From Streptomyces sp. NRRL F-525 (GTDB taxonomy: Bacteria > Actinomycetota > Actinomycetes > Streptomycetales > Streptomycetaceae): a stretch of 64,000 bases of DNA. Shown piece by piece: positions 17,606-25,394 of the stretch. Position numbers and translations under genes: made by a program. Positions within the stretch are counted from its first letter, which is position 1. Every line of letters begins with the position of its first letter. The notes under the pieces were generated by a model. It ran no database searches and had not been told where the DNA came from. It saw only the letters and a list, made by a program, of their open reading frames with translations. The stretch lies in contig NZ_JNXE01000019.1 in NCBI RefSeq assembly GCF_000716605.1, positions 110,354 to 174,353 on the forward strand. The letters are read 5' to 3'.

Positions 17606-18636
17606 CGGCGCCACCGCAGGGTGTCGTCGACGGTGCCGGCGTCGGTCGCCGCGCGCAGCACCGCGAGGCGGGTGAAGCGGCGCTCGAAGTCCTCCTTGGT
17701 CAGGTCGAACTTCCGGTAGGCGTCGGCGAGTTCGAGCGCGCCCTGCTTCACCGTCCACTCGCAGTCGAAGCCGGGGATCGCGGTGCGGAAGCGGGAGAAG
17801 TCCACCCGGTACGAGCGCGGGTCGGCGCCGTTCTCCCCGGTGATCACGACCTTCGCGCCGGCCACCGCCTCGGCGACCTGGTCGGCGATCTCGGCGACGG
17901 TGACGTTGTTGATCTCGCTGCCGATGTTGAACGCCCGGTCGTGCACCGCCTCGCGCGGCGCGGTCAGGGCGGCCGTGAAGGCGCGGGCGATGTCGGCGGC
18001 GTGCACCAGCGGGCGCCAGGGGGTGCCGTCGGAGAGGACCAGCACCTCGCCGGACAGCAGCGCGTGGCCCACGAGGTTGTTCAGCACGATGTCGGCGCGC
18101 AGCCGGGGCGAGTAGCCGAAGGCGGTGGCGTTGCGCATGAACACCGGGGTGAAGTCGTCGTCGGCCAGGGCGTGTACGTCGTCCTCGACCCGCACCTTGG
18201 ACTCCGCGTACGGCGTCACCGGGCGCAGCGGGGCGTCCTCGGTGACCAGGTCGTCGCCGCCGGAGGCGCCGTAGACGGAGCAGGTCGACGCGTACAGGAA
18301 GCGTCGAACTCCCGCGTCGCGGGCCAGTTTTGCCAGTCGTACGGACGCGTGGTGATTGATGTCGTAGGTGAGTTCCGGCGCGAGCGATCCCAGCGGGTCG
18401 TTGGAGAGCGCGGCCAGGTGGATCACGGCGTCGAACCCGGCCACATGCTCGGCGGTGATGTCGCGCAGGTCCACCCGTACCCCGGGCGGGTCGGCGGGCT
18501 GCGGGCCGAGGACGGAGTCGGCGAACAGGCCGGAGTCGAGGCCGACGACCTCGTGTCCGGCGGCGGTGAGGACGGGTGCCATCACGGTGCCCAGATATCC
18601 CTGGTGTCCGGTCAGTAGTACGCGCAAGGTGTTCAA
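17602..18636 (-). CDS. NAD-dependent sugar epimerase/dehydratase (extended SDR)
   Basis: 344-aa extended short-chain dehydrogenase acting on a nucleotide sugar. The NAD site reads LLTGHQGYLG (GxxGxxG), followed by HLAALSNDPLGS, and the catalytic triad is in STCSVYGAS and YAESK. The start is a TTG at 18636 sharing bases with the previous stop (TTGA), matching the overlap pattern of the operon; a TTG at 18627 is possible. It lies beside the cytidylyltransferase and C-methyltransferase, so it probably reduces or epimerises the CDP-ketosugar. Confidence 0.85.
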   Translation of the reverse strand: MNTLRVLLTGHQGYLGTVMAPVLTAAGHEVVGLDSGLFADSVLGPQPADPPGVRVDLRDITAEHVAGFDAVIHLAALSNDPLGSLAPELTYDINHHASVRLAKLARDAGVRRFLYASTCSVYGASGGDDLVTEDAPLRPVTPYAESKVRVEDDVHALADDDFTPVFMRNATAFGYSPRLRADIVLNNLVGHALLSGEVLVLSDGTPWRPLVHAADIARAFTAALTAPREAVHDRAFNIGSEINNVTVAEIADQVAEAVAGAKVVITGENGADPRSYRVDFSRFRTAIPGFDCEWTVKQGALELADAYRKFDLTKEDFERRFTRLAVLRAATDAGTVDDTLRWRR

Positions 18637-19280
18637 CCCCCCAGGTTGAGCGTGAGTTTGGTGACGGCGAACGCCTCGGCGTATCGCTCGTGGCATTCGA
18701 TGCCGCGGATCCGCGCGAGGCCGAGGAAGGCCTCTCGGTCGTACCAGGGCCGGTGCTGCTGCGAGGGGTAGTGCTCCTGCAGCAGCCGCACCTTCTGTTC
18801 TGCGGTCTCCGGCGACAGCGGCTGGTACGCCGTCATGCGGCCGAGATCGCCGTCCCATTTGACGATCTCGTAGCCGAGGACGAGGTGGTCGCGGAACGCG
18901 GTGGGTATGAGCTGGGCCAGGCCTCGGTGGTCCTGGTGCGCGTCGTCCGTGCGCGGGGCCAGTACGAGGTCCGGCTCGGTCTGTCCGCGCAGTTCCTCGA
19001 CCGCGGCCTTGGCCTCGTCCCAGTGCGTGGGCAGCCGGCCGTCGGGCAGCTTGTGCACGGTCAGCCGCAGGTCGGCGCCCGGGCAGAAGGCGGTGAGCGC
19101 GGCCTGCTCCTCCTGCTCGCGCTCGCTGCCGCCGCCGGAGAGCACCAGCGCGTCGACGCGGATGCCCGGCCGTGCCTGGCACAGCGTCAGCAGCGTGCCG
19201 CCGGCGCCGATGGCGATGTCGTCGCAGTGCGCGCCCACGACGACGATCCGGTCGAGAGGACCGGCTCCGAGCCTGATCAC
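18633..19280 (-). CDS. PIG-L family deacetylase
   Basis: Zinc-dependent N-acetyl-sugar deacetylase of the PIG-L/LmbE family, 215 aa. The metal ligands are in VVGAHCDDIAIGAGGTL (His-x-x-Asp-Asp pattern, here HCDD) and TDDAHQDHRGL (distal His). GTG start overlaps the upstream stop (GTGA). It is expected to remove an acetyl or other acyl group from a sugar amine during precursor or repeat-unit synthesis; the substrate is unknown. Confidence 0.88.
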   Translation of the reverse strand: MIRLGAGPLDRIVVVGAHCDDIAIGAGGTLLTLCQARPGIRVDALVLSGGGSEREQEEQAALTAFCPGADLRLTVHKLPDGRLPTHWDEAKAAVEELRGQTEPDLVLAPRTDDAHQDHRGLAQLIPTAFRDHLVLGYEIVKWDGDLGRMTAYQPLSPETAEQKVRLLQEHYPSQQHRPWYDREAFLGLARIRGIECHERYAEAFAVTKLTLNLGG

Positions 19281-20071
19281 GCACGCACCCCCGCGCTGTC
19301 CCGCTCCCACACGGCCCACGGGCGGTCGCCGCGGGTGTAGGCCTCGTCGAGCGCGGCCCGCTCCTTCACGGTGTCGGTCGGCTTCCAGAAGCCGCGGTGC
19401 TGGTGCGCCACCAGCCGCCCCCGCTTGGCCAGTTGGGCACATCCGTCGGCGACCAGGTCCCCGTTCTCCGGTATGTGGTCGAAGACCTCCTGGCGGAGCA
19501 CGAAGTAGCCGCCGTTCTCCCACAGCGGCATGTCGCTCACCGCGGTGATGCCCCCGACGAGGCCGTCCTCGCCCAACTCCACGCAGTGGAACGAGGATTG
19601 GGGCGGTACGACCATCATCGACGCGCCCGCGTCGCGCTGGGCGAACTTGTCGATCATCTCCGGCAGCGGGGCGTCGGTGAGCACGTCGGCGTAGTTGGCG
19701 AGGAACATCTCGTCGCCGTCCAGATGGTGCCGCACCCGGCGCAGCCGCTCCCCGATGGGTGACTCGATGCCGGTCTGCGCGAACGTGATCGTCCAGTCGG
19801 CGATGTCGGTGGACAGCAGCTCGGTGCGGCCGCCCCGCAGGACGAAGTCGTTGGAGGCGGTCTCCTCGTAGTTGAGGAAGAACTCCTTGATGTGGTGGGC
19901 GCCGTAGCCGAGGCACAGGATGAACTCCGTGTGCCCGAAGTGCGCGTAGTAGCGCATGACGTGCCAGATCAGCGGTCTCGGCCCGACCATCGCCATCGGC
20001 TTGGGCACGTCGTCGGAGGTTCCGTTGCGCATGCGCATCCCGTAACCGCCGCAGAACAGGACGACCTTCAT
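19277..20071 (-). CDS. rfbF: Glucose-1-phosphate cytidylyltransferase
   Basis: Nucleotidyltransferase of 264 aa making CDP-glucose from glucose-1-phosphate and CTP. Signature FCGGYGMRMRNGTSDDVPKP holds the nucleotide loop and catalytic Lys. WHVMRYYAHFGHTEFILCLGY, FLANYADVLTD (metal-binding Asp) and GFWKPTDTVKER are all typical of RfbF. ATGA overlaps at both ends place it firmly in the operon. CDP-glucose is the entry to CDP-deoxy and branched sugars, but no CDP-glucose 4,6-dehydratase is recognisable in the window. Confidence 0.9.
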   Translation of the reverse strand: MKVVLFCGGYGMRMRNGTSDDVPKPMAMVGPRPLIWHVMRYYAHFGHTEFILCLGYGAHHIKEFFLNYEETASNDFVLRGGRTELLSTDIADWTITFAQTGIESPIGERLRRVRHHLDGDEMFLANYADVLTDAPLPEMIDKFAQRDAGASMMVVPPQSSFHCVELGEDGLVGGITAVSDMPLWENGGYFVLRQEVFDHIPENGDLVADGCAQLAKRGRLVAHQHRGFWKPTDTVKERAALDEAYTRGDRPWAVWERDSAGVRA

Positions 20072-21318
20072 GCGGTGACCTCCTTCAAGACGCCCTCGAC
20101 AATGCTCAGTTCGGGGATCGGGAAGACCAGCCGGCCGCCCCACTCGTGCACGAACGACAGCTGCTCGACCAGCTCGGCCCGCAGGTTCCACGGGAGGACG
20201 AGGACGTAGTCCGGCCTGTCGGCGGCGATCTGCTCGGGCGGCAGGATCGGGATGCGGGTGCCGGGGGTGAACCGGCCGTGTTTGTACGGGTTGCGGTCGA
20301 CCGTGTACGCGAGCAGGTCGGGGCGGATGCCGCAGTGGTTGAGCAGGGTGTTGCCCTTGCCCGGGGCGCCGTAGCCGACGACCGTCTCGCCGCGCTCGGC
20401 CGCCTCGATGAGGAACCGCAGGAGGTCGCGACGCACCTTGGCCACCCGGGCGGAGAACTCGGTGTACCCCGACAGCTCCTGCAAGCCGGCGGCCTTCTCG
20501 CGGGCCAGCACGTCGGCCACCCGCTGCGACGGCTCCCCCGCCACCTCGGCCGGCCGGGCCCACAGCCGGATGGAGCCGCCGTGCGTGGGCAGCAACTCGA
20601 CGTCCACGAGGGCGAGTCCGCCGCTCGCGAGGGCCCTGATCGCGGAGGCGACCGTGTAGTACTGGAAGTGCTCGTGGTAGATCGTGTCGTACTGGTTCTC
20701 CTCGATCAGGGTCAGCAGGTGCTGCACCTCGATGGAGACCCAGCCGTCGTCGGCGACCAGTGCGCGCAGCCCCTGGGTGAACCCGACGACGTCGGGGATG
20801 TGCGCGTACACGTTGTTGGCCACGACCAGGTTCGCAGGGCCGTGCTCGGCGCGGACGGCCGCGCCGGTGTCGGGGCTGAGGAAGTCCGTGAACGTGGGCA
20901 CACCCGCCTCCCGCGCGGCGGCGCCGACGTTCACCGAGGGCTCGATGCCCAGGCAGCGGATCCCCCGGTCCACCACGTGCCGTAGCAAGTAGCCGTCGTT
21001 GCTGGCGACTTCGACCACGAAGGCGTCGGCGCCGAGGTCCAGGCGCTGTACGGCGCCGTCGACGTAGGTGCGCGCGTGCTCCACCCAGGAGGTCGAGAAC
21101 GAGGAGAAGTACGCGTACTCCTTGAACGTCTCCTCCGGCGTGATCAGCGGCGGTATCTGCGCGAGCCAGCAGTCGGTGCAGACCCGCAGGTTCAGCGGGT
21201 ACGTCTGCTCCGGCAGGTCAAGTTGGTCCGCGGCGAGAAAGCTCTCGCACGGTGGTGTCGCCCCCAGGTCGACGACGCTCGTCATCGCTTCCGAGCCACA
21301 GAGTCGGCATCGTGTCAT
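20068..21318 (-). CDS. SAM-dependent C-methyltransferase for a nucleotide sugar
   Basis: 416-aa methyltransferase of the deoxysugar C-3 methyltransferase type (TylC3/NovU-like). The N-terminal zinc-binding part has CRLCGS and VCTDCW (two CxxC pairs); the SAM-binding core begins VVEVASNDGYLL; the motif EVQHLLTLIEENQYDTIYHE contains the conserved YHEH active-site region; a C-terminal Rossmann domain includes GYGAPGKGNTLLN. It probably adds a branch methyl to the CDP-4-keto sugar supplied by the neighbouring cytidylyltransferase route. Confidence 0.87.
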   Translation of the reverse strand: MTRCRLCGSEAMTSVVDLGATPPCESFLAADQLDLPEQTYPLNLRVCTDCWLAQIPPLITPEETFKEYAYFSSFSTSWVEHARTYVDGAVQRLDLGADAFVVEVASNDGYLLRHVVDRGIRCLGIEPSVNVGAAAREAGVPTFTDFLSPDTGAAVRAEHGPANLVVANNVYAHIPDVVGFTQGLRALVADDGWVSIEVQHLLTLIEENQYDTIYHEHFQYYTVASAIRALASGGLALVDVELLPTHGGSIRLWARPAEVAGEPSQRVADVLAREKAAGLQELSGYTEFSARVAKVRRDLLRFLIEAAERGETVVGYGAPGKGNTLLNHCGIRPDLLAYTVDRNPYKHGRFTPGTRIPILPPEQIAADRPDYVLVLPWNLRAELVEQLSFVHEWGGRLVFPIPELSIVEGVLKEVTA

Positions 21319-22556
21319 GCGCTGTCCCCATCCCCCCTGCTCGCGCGGGTGTCCCCGCCGCGAGCCAGTGCTGACCGCCCCGCGATCGCGGTGCGGTACT
21401 CCTCCAGCAGGCGCTCCAGGCCGACGGCCGGGCTGAATCCCTGCTCGTAGCGGCGCCGGGCCGCCTGCCCCATCTCCCGGTTGCGGGCCGGCTCGGCCGC
21501 GATCCGGCGTAGGCAGGACGCGAGCGAGGCGGGCTCGCCCGGCCGGTGCAGCAGCCCGGTGACGCCGTCCTCGACGAGTTCGACGAAGGCGCCGTGGCCC
21601 GCGGCAACGGTCGGCACCCCGGCCGCCATCGCCTCCACGACCACCAGGCCGAACGCCTCCAGCCACGTCGAGGGCGCCACCACGGCGACCGACCGCGCGA
21701 TGGCCTCCTGGCACTCCGCCGTGTCCAGCAGGCCGACGTAGCGCACGTCGTCCCGGCCCGCGGCCCAGGCGGTCACCTCCGGCTCCAGCGGCCCGGTGCC
21801 GGCGATCATGAGCGGTACGCCGACACCGCCGCCCGCCGCGAGTTCGTCCCACGCGGTCATGAGGAGCCGTACGCCCTTGGCCTCCGCGAGCCGGCCGAGA
21901 TAGAGCACGTGCTCGCCGTCACCGGTTCGGCAACTGCCCGGATCCGGCACGAAGTTGTGCTTCACCGCCAGCCGCTCGGCCGGCATGCCGGAGCGCACCA
22001 GGACGTCACGCTGCGCCGCCGAGATGCAGAGGAAGCGCTCCACGCCGGACCACCAGCGCCGCCGGTTGACCGACAGGCTGACCGCGAGCGGCACGGTCGC
22101 CAGGCGGGAGCCGCGGTAGCAGCCGTGCCGGACGGCGGGCAGCGGTGTCGAGCCGACGCACTCGGTGCACGGCCGGCCGTCCCGCTGGAGCGTGCCGGGC
22201 GGGCAGACCTGGGTGTAGTTGTGCAGCGTGGCGACGGCGGGCACCCCGGCGTCGGCGCAGGCGGCGAGCACCGCGGGCGACAGGAGCGGGAAGACGTTGT
22301 GGACGTGCACCACATCCGGCCGCTCGGCGCGCAGCAGGGCGGCGAGTTCCGTGCGCACCGCCGGGTTCCACGGCACCAGGAGCGGCACCGCGACCTTGCC
22401 GAGGAGGGAGCGGGCGCCGATGTCGTCGCTGCGCCGCTCGAACACCTCGACCCGGTGGCCGGCCGCGCGCAGCAGCTCCACCTCCTGGTCGACCACCTTG
22501 TTCTCCCCGCTCGGCTGTGCGGAGCCGTAGCGGTTGTGCACCACGATGATGTGCAT
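21315..22556 (-). CDS. Family 4 glycosyltransferase
   Basis: GT-B fold glycosyltransferase of 413 aa. N-terminal VVHNRYGSAQPSGENKVVD is the acceptor-side opening common in GT4 enzymes with a GExxxV motif. A cysteine-rich segment (CPPGTLQRDGRPCTEC) lies near residue 135, and the C-terminal nucleotide-sugar site includes PSTWLEAFGLVVVEAMAAG (E-x7-E motif). It acts on the lipid-linked intermediate in the cytoplasm. Two bases separate it from the polymerase gene. Confidence 0.9.
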   Translation of the reverse strand: MHIIVVHNRYGSAQPSGENKVVDQEVELLRAAGHRVEVFERRSDDIGARSLLGKVAVPLLVPWNPAVRTELAALLRAERPDVVHVHNVFPLLSPAVLAACADAGVPAVATLHNYTQVCPPGTLQRDGRPCTECVGSTPLPAVRHGCYRGSRLATVPLAVSLSVNRRRWWSGVERFLCISAAQRDVLVRSGMPAERLAVKHNFVPDPGSCRTGDGEHVLYLGRLAEAKGVRLLMTAWDELAAGGGVGVPLMIAGTGPLEPEVTAWAAGRDDVRYVGLLDTAECQEAIARSVAVVAPSTWLEAFGLVVVEAMAAGVPTVAAGHGAFVELVEDGVTGLLHRPGEPASLASCLRRIAAEPARNREMGQAARRRYEQGFSPAVGLERLLEEYRTAIAGRSALARGGDTRASRGDGDSA

Positions 22557-22558
22557 GC

Positions 22559-23848
22559 TCAGGTCACCCCCGATCCACGGGCCCAGCGCGGAATGTGTCG
22601 TCGGGAGGCCTCGGGCAGCACGAGCGGAGCGGCCTGGGCGGGGACCGCCAACAGCGAGGCGGCCAGGGCCAGATGGAGCAGATACGGCGAGGCGTCGCCG
22701 AGTCCTGCCTCGGTGTAGGAGGCGATCGCGCAGTAGCTGATCAGGAAGATCGCGCAGGACCGCTCCAGCGACGGCGGCCGCAGCAGCGCGACGCCGCCGA
22801 GCACGGCGATGACCGTGGCGACGAGGGTGACGCCGATCAGACCCTGCTCGTTGTAGACGGCCAGCCAGCTGTTGTCGATCGGCAGGCCGCCGAAGGACTT
22901 GTCGCCCAGGCCCACGCCGAACACCTGCTGCGCGGTCGACCGGGGCTCGGCCAGCAGGGCGTGCCAGACCTTGGCCCGGCCGGTGAGACTGGAGAAGTTC
23001 TCCTGGCTCTGTCCGCGCAGGAACCACGCCTGGAGCGCGGAGGCGAACCCCACCGCGGCCACCACGGCGGTCAGCACCGCCCAGGAGAAGAACCGGCGGG
23101 CCGCCCCGCTGGTCAGCACGAGCGAGCAGATCGCCAGCGCCAGCCCGATGAACAGGCCGAGGGTGGCCGTCCGGGTGTGGGTCAGCGCGAGCAGCACGAA
23201 GGACGGCACGATGACCAGCACGGCGCTGGTCCGGTCGACGCGGCGGCCCACGACGAGCAGCACGGTGAGCCCGATGATCACCGCCGCGTACTGCCCGATC
23301 TGCGGCGGGGTGAGCGGCCACAGCGCGCCGACGAGGCGTCCGCCGTAGAGGCCGGGCAGGGCCTTGCCCGGGGAGACGATCAGGCCGGCGGCCACCGATC
23401 CGAGCACCGCGAAGTACATCCGGATGTGATAGCGGACGAAGGTCAGGCTGCCGTCCCACCAGCGGGTGAGCAGCCACAGGGTGCCGATGAAGAGGGCCAG
23501 CCGGAAGCAGCGGAACAGCGCGCCGAGCCCGGACTCCAGGCTCGCGCTGGAGATCACGCTCGACACCAGCAGCAGGCTGAGCAGGAGCACGTAGGCGCTG
23601 GGCCGGATTCGCAGCCGTTGGTTGGCCACGAGTGCGAGCGCGAACGCGGCGACCAGCGAGCCCATCGTGACCATCTGGATGAGGGAGCGGGGCAGCGGCA
23701 CGATCGTCTTCGCCCCTGCGGAACCGAGCGTGTTGAGGACCAGCAGCCCCCAGACGATCCCGACGATCTTCGGCGGGCCGGCCGGGCGCGGTGCGGCGCC
23801 CGGCCGCGTTCCGACCGTGTCCGGTCCGCGCGTCAGGTTCTCCCCCAT
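22559..23848 (-). CDS. wzy: Wzy-type O-antigen polymerase / ligase family membrane protein
   Basis: 429-aa membrane protein with about ten to eleven hydrophobic segments and one large external loop (about residues 290-350) containing SSLTGRAKVWHALL and NSWLAVYNEQGLIGV, features of the Wzy/WaaL (PF04932) family. LTHTRTATLGLFIG is the usual membrane-boundary motif with Arg. It would join repeat units on the outer face of the membrane. ATG at 23848 is used; an in-frame GTG at 23857 overlapping the previous stop is an alternative. The symbol is by role. Confidence 0.83.
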   Translation of the reverse strand: MGENLTRGPDTVGTRPGAAPRPAGPPKIVGIVWGLLVLNTLGSAGAKTIVPLPRSLIQMVTMGSLVAAFALALVANQRLRIRPSAYVLLLSLLLVSSVISSASLESGLGALFRCFRLALFIGTLWLLTRWWDGSLTFVRYHIRMYFAVLGSVAAGLIVSPGKALPGLYGGRLVGALWPLTPPQIGQYAAVIIGLTVLLVVGRRVDRTSAVLVIVPSFVLLALTHTRTATLGLFIGLALAICSLVLTSGAARRFFSWAVLTAVVAAVGFASALQAWFLRGQSQENFSSLTGRAKVWHALLAEPRSTAQQVFGVGLGDKSFGGLPIDNSWLAVYNEQGLIGVTLVATVIAVLGGVALLRPPSLERSCAIFLISYCAIASYTEAGLGDASPYLLHLALAASLLAVPAQAAPLVLPEASRRHIPRWARGSGVT

Positions 23849-23849
23849 C

Positions 23850-25394
23850 TCAACCACCCGCCTGGAGGTCGAGGGTGCTGCCCTTGTCCTGCAGGTACGG
23901 CGTCGCCTGCCACTGTCCGAAGTCGAGCACCCGGCTCTGGTCCTCGGCGACGAACTTCCACGGCCCGACGTAGACGTTGTCGTGCCAGCGGTTGTGCTGC
24001 TTCTCGGTGATGGCGTCGGCCACCTGCTCGCCCTTGTACGGCGACCAGTCCGGATAGGTGCCGTAGTTGGACAGCACGGCCATGCGGTCGCACATCTCCG
24101 TGCACTTGACGACGGACTCGTCGAGCACGAAACGGTTGTCGTGGATGTCCACCCGCTGGGTCTTCCACCGGCAGTCGGAGTAGAGCGGCGCCTTGGCGAT
24201 GGCCGGCCGCACACAGCTGGCGGTCTTCTTCACCAGCAGCGTGCAGTCGCCGGACGAGGTGTTGGCCGGGCTGTTGCAGAACCGGTCGGCGTTCTCCCAG
24301 AGGGTGATCCCGGACCAGTTGTCCTCCAGCACGTTCCGGTAGATCTCGATCTTGTCGGTACGGGCCTTGACCCGGGGTTCGCCGCCGGACTCGGACAGGT
24401 AGACGGTCGCGTACGGGAAGTTGTCACCGCCGTCGGCCGCCTTGCGGCCCTCGACCCAGTTGTTCCGCCGGATCGTGTTGTCCCGGATGACCGCGTTGTA
24501 GCTGGTCTCGTAGATCAGCGCGGCACCGTCGTTGGCCTCGATCACGTTGTTCTCGATGCGGAAGTCGTTGTTGTTGGTGTCCGCCCACAGTCCGGCGCCG
24601 CGGTTGTCGTGCACCCAGTTCCCGCTGATCTCCGCGCCGTCGACCTCCCAGAACTTGATGCCTCCGGTGCAGCCGCAGCCCTCCTTGCGCCGCTCCCAGT
24701 CACCGGTGTTGTTGCCCGTGATCTCGTTGCCCTCGACCACCAGGCCGGTGAGGCGGCCGTTGCCCTTGTACGCGTTCATGCCGTACTGGCCGTTGTCGCG
24801 CAGGCAGTCGGCGCGCACCTGCTGGCGGGCACCGGCCATCAGCCCGGCGCCGGAGTTGTTCTGGATCGTGGCGTCCTCGATCACCCATCCGTCGGCCGAG
24901 TCGTGGTTGACCACGCCCTCGTCCTGGGGCGCGACGAAACCCTGCACCGTCAGATAGCGGATGGTGACATCGGGGGCGTTGCCGGTGAACGCGTACTGGT
25001 TCTTCTTCCGGCCGTCGAGCACCGCGCCCGGCGCACCGAGGTAGCGGTCGCCCTTCTTGGGGATGACCTGGGCGTACCGGTCCGGGTCGAGCCTGTGCTT
25101 GCCTGGCCGGAGCCAGAACGTGGTGTTCGGGGGGCTGTTCTTGGTCTTCGTCGCCAGGTCGCCGACCACCGCGGGGTCGACGGTGACCGCGCCCGCCGGT
25201 GCCTTCGCCGGGCCGGCCGCGGGGTTGGCGCAGACCCGGGCCACGGTCCGGGCGGCGGACGTGGACGTGGACGGCGCGGCGGTCGGCTTCGTCGTGGCCG
25301 GGGCGCTCGACGTGCTGTCGCAGCCGGTCGCCGTCAGCAGGGCCAGCGCCAGCGGTGCCACCGCCAGCGCCCAGGGTCGCCTCGTGATCCTCAC
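23850..25394 (-). CDS. Lipoprotein with right-handed parallel beta-helix
   Basis: 514-aa exported protein. The signal has RRPWALAVAPLALALL and a lipobox ending ATGC (Cys near residue 25), followed by a Ser/Thr/Ala/Pro linker to about residue 50. The rest shows repeated short strands with N-rich turns (IENNVIEANDGAALI, IRDNTIRRNNWVEG, EISGNWVHDNRGAGL), typical of a pectate-lyase-type beta-helix. Many cysteines suggest disulphides. It starts at a GTG overlapping the heparinase-like gene on one side and abuts wzy on the other. Possible roles are polymer epimerisation, cleavage or binding at the cell surface; no catalytic residues can be assigned. Confidence 0.78.
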   Translation of the reverse strand: MRITRRPWALAVAPLALALLTATGCDSTSSAPATTKPTAAPSTSTSAARTVARVCANPAAGPAKAPAGAVTVDPAVVGDLATKTKNSPPNTTFWLRPGKHRLDPDRYAQVIPKKGDRYLGAPGAVLDGRKKNQYAFTGNAPDVTIRYLTVQGFVAPQDEGVVNHDSADGWVIEDATIQNNSGAGLMAGARQQVRADCLRDNGQYGMNAYKGNGRLTGLVVEGNEITGNNTGDWERRKEGCGCTGGIKFWEVDGAEISGNWVHDNRGAGLWADTNNNDFRIENNVIEANDGAALIYETSYNAVIRDNTIRRNNWVEGRKAADGGDNFPYATVYLSESGGEPRVKARTDKIEIYRNVLEDNWSGITLWENADRFCNSPANTSSGDCTLLVKKTASCVRPAIAKAPLYSDCRWKTQRVDIHDNRFVLDESVVKCTEMCDRMAVLSNYGTYPDWSPYKGEQVADAITEKQHNRWHDNVYVGPWKFVAEDQSRVLDFGQWQATPYLQDKGSTLDLQAGG

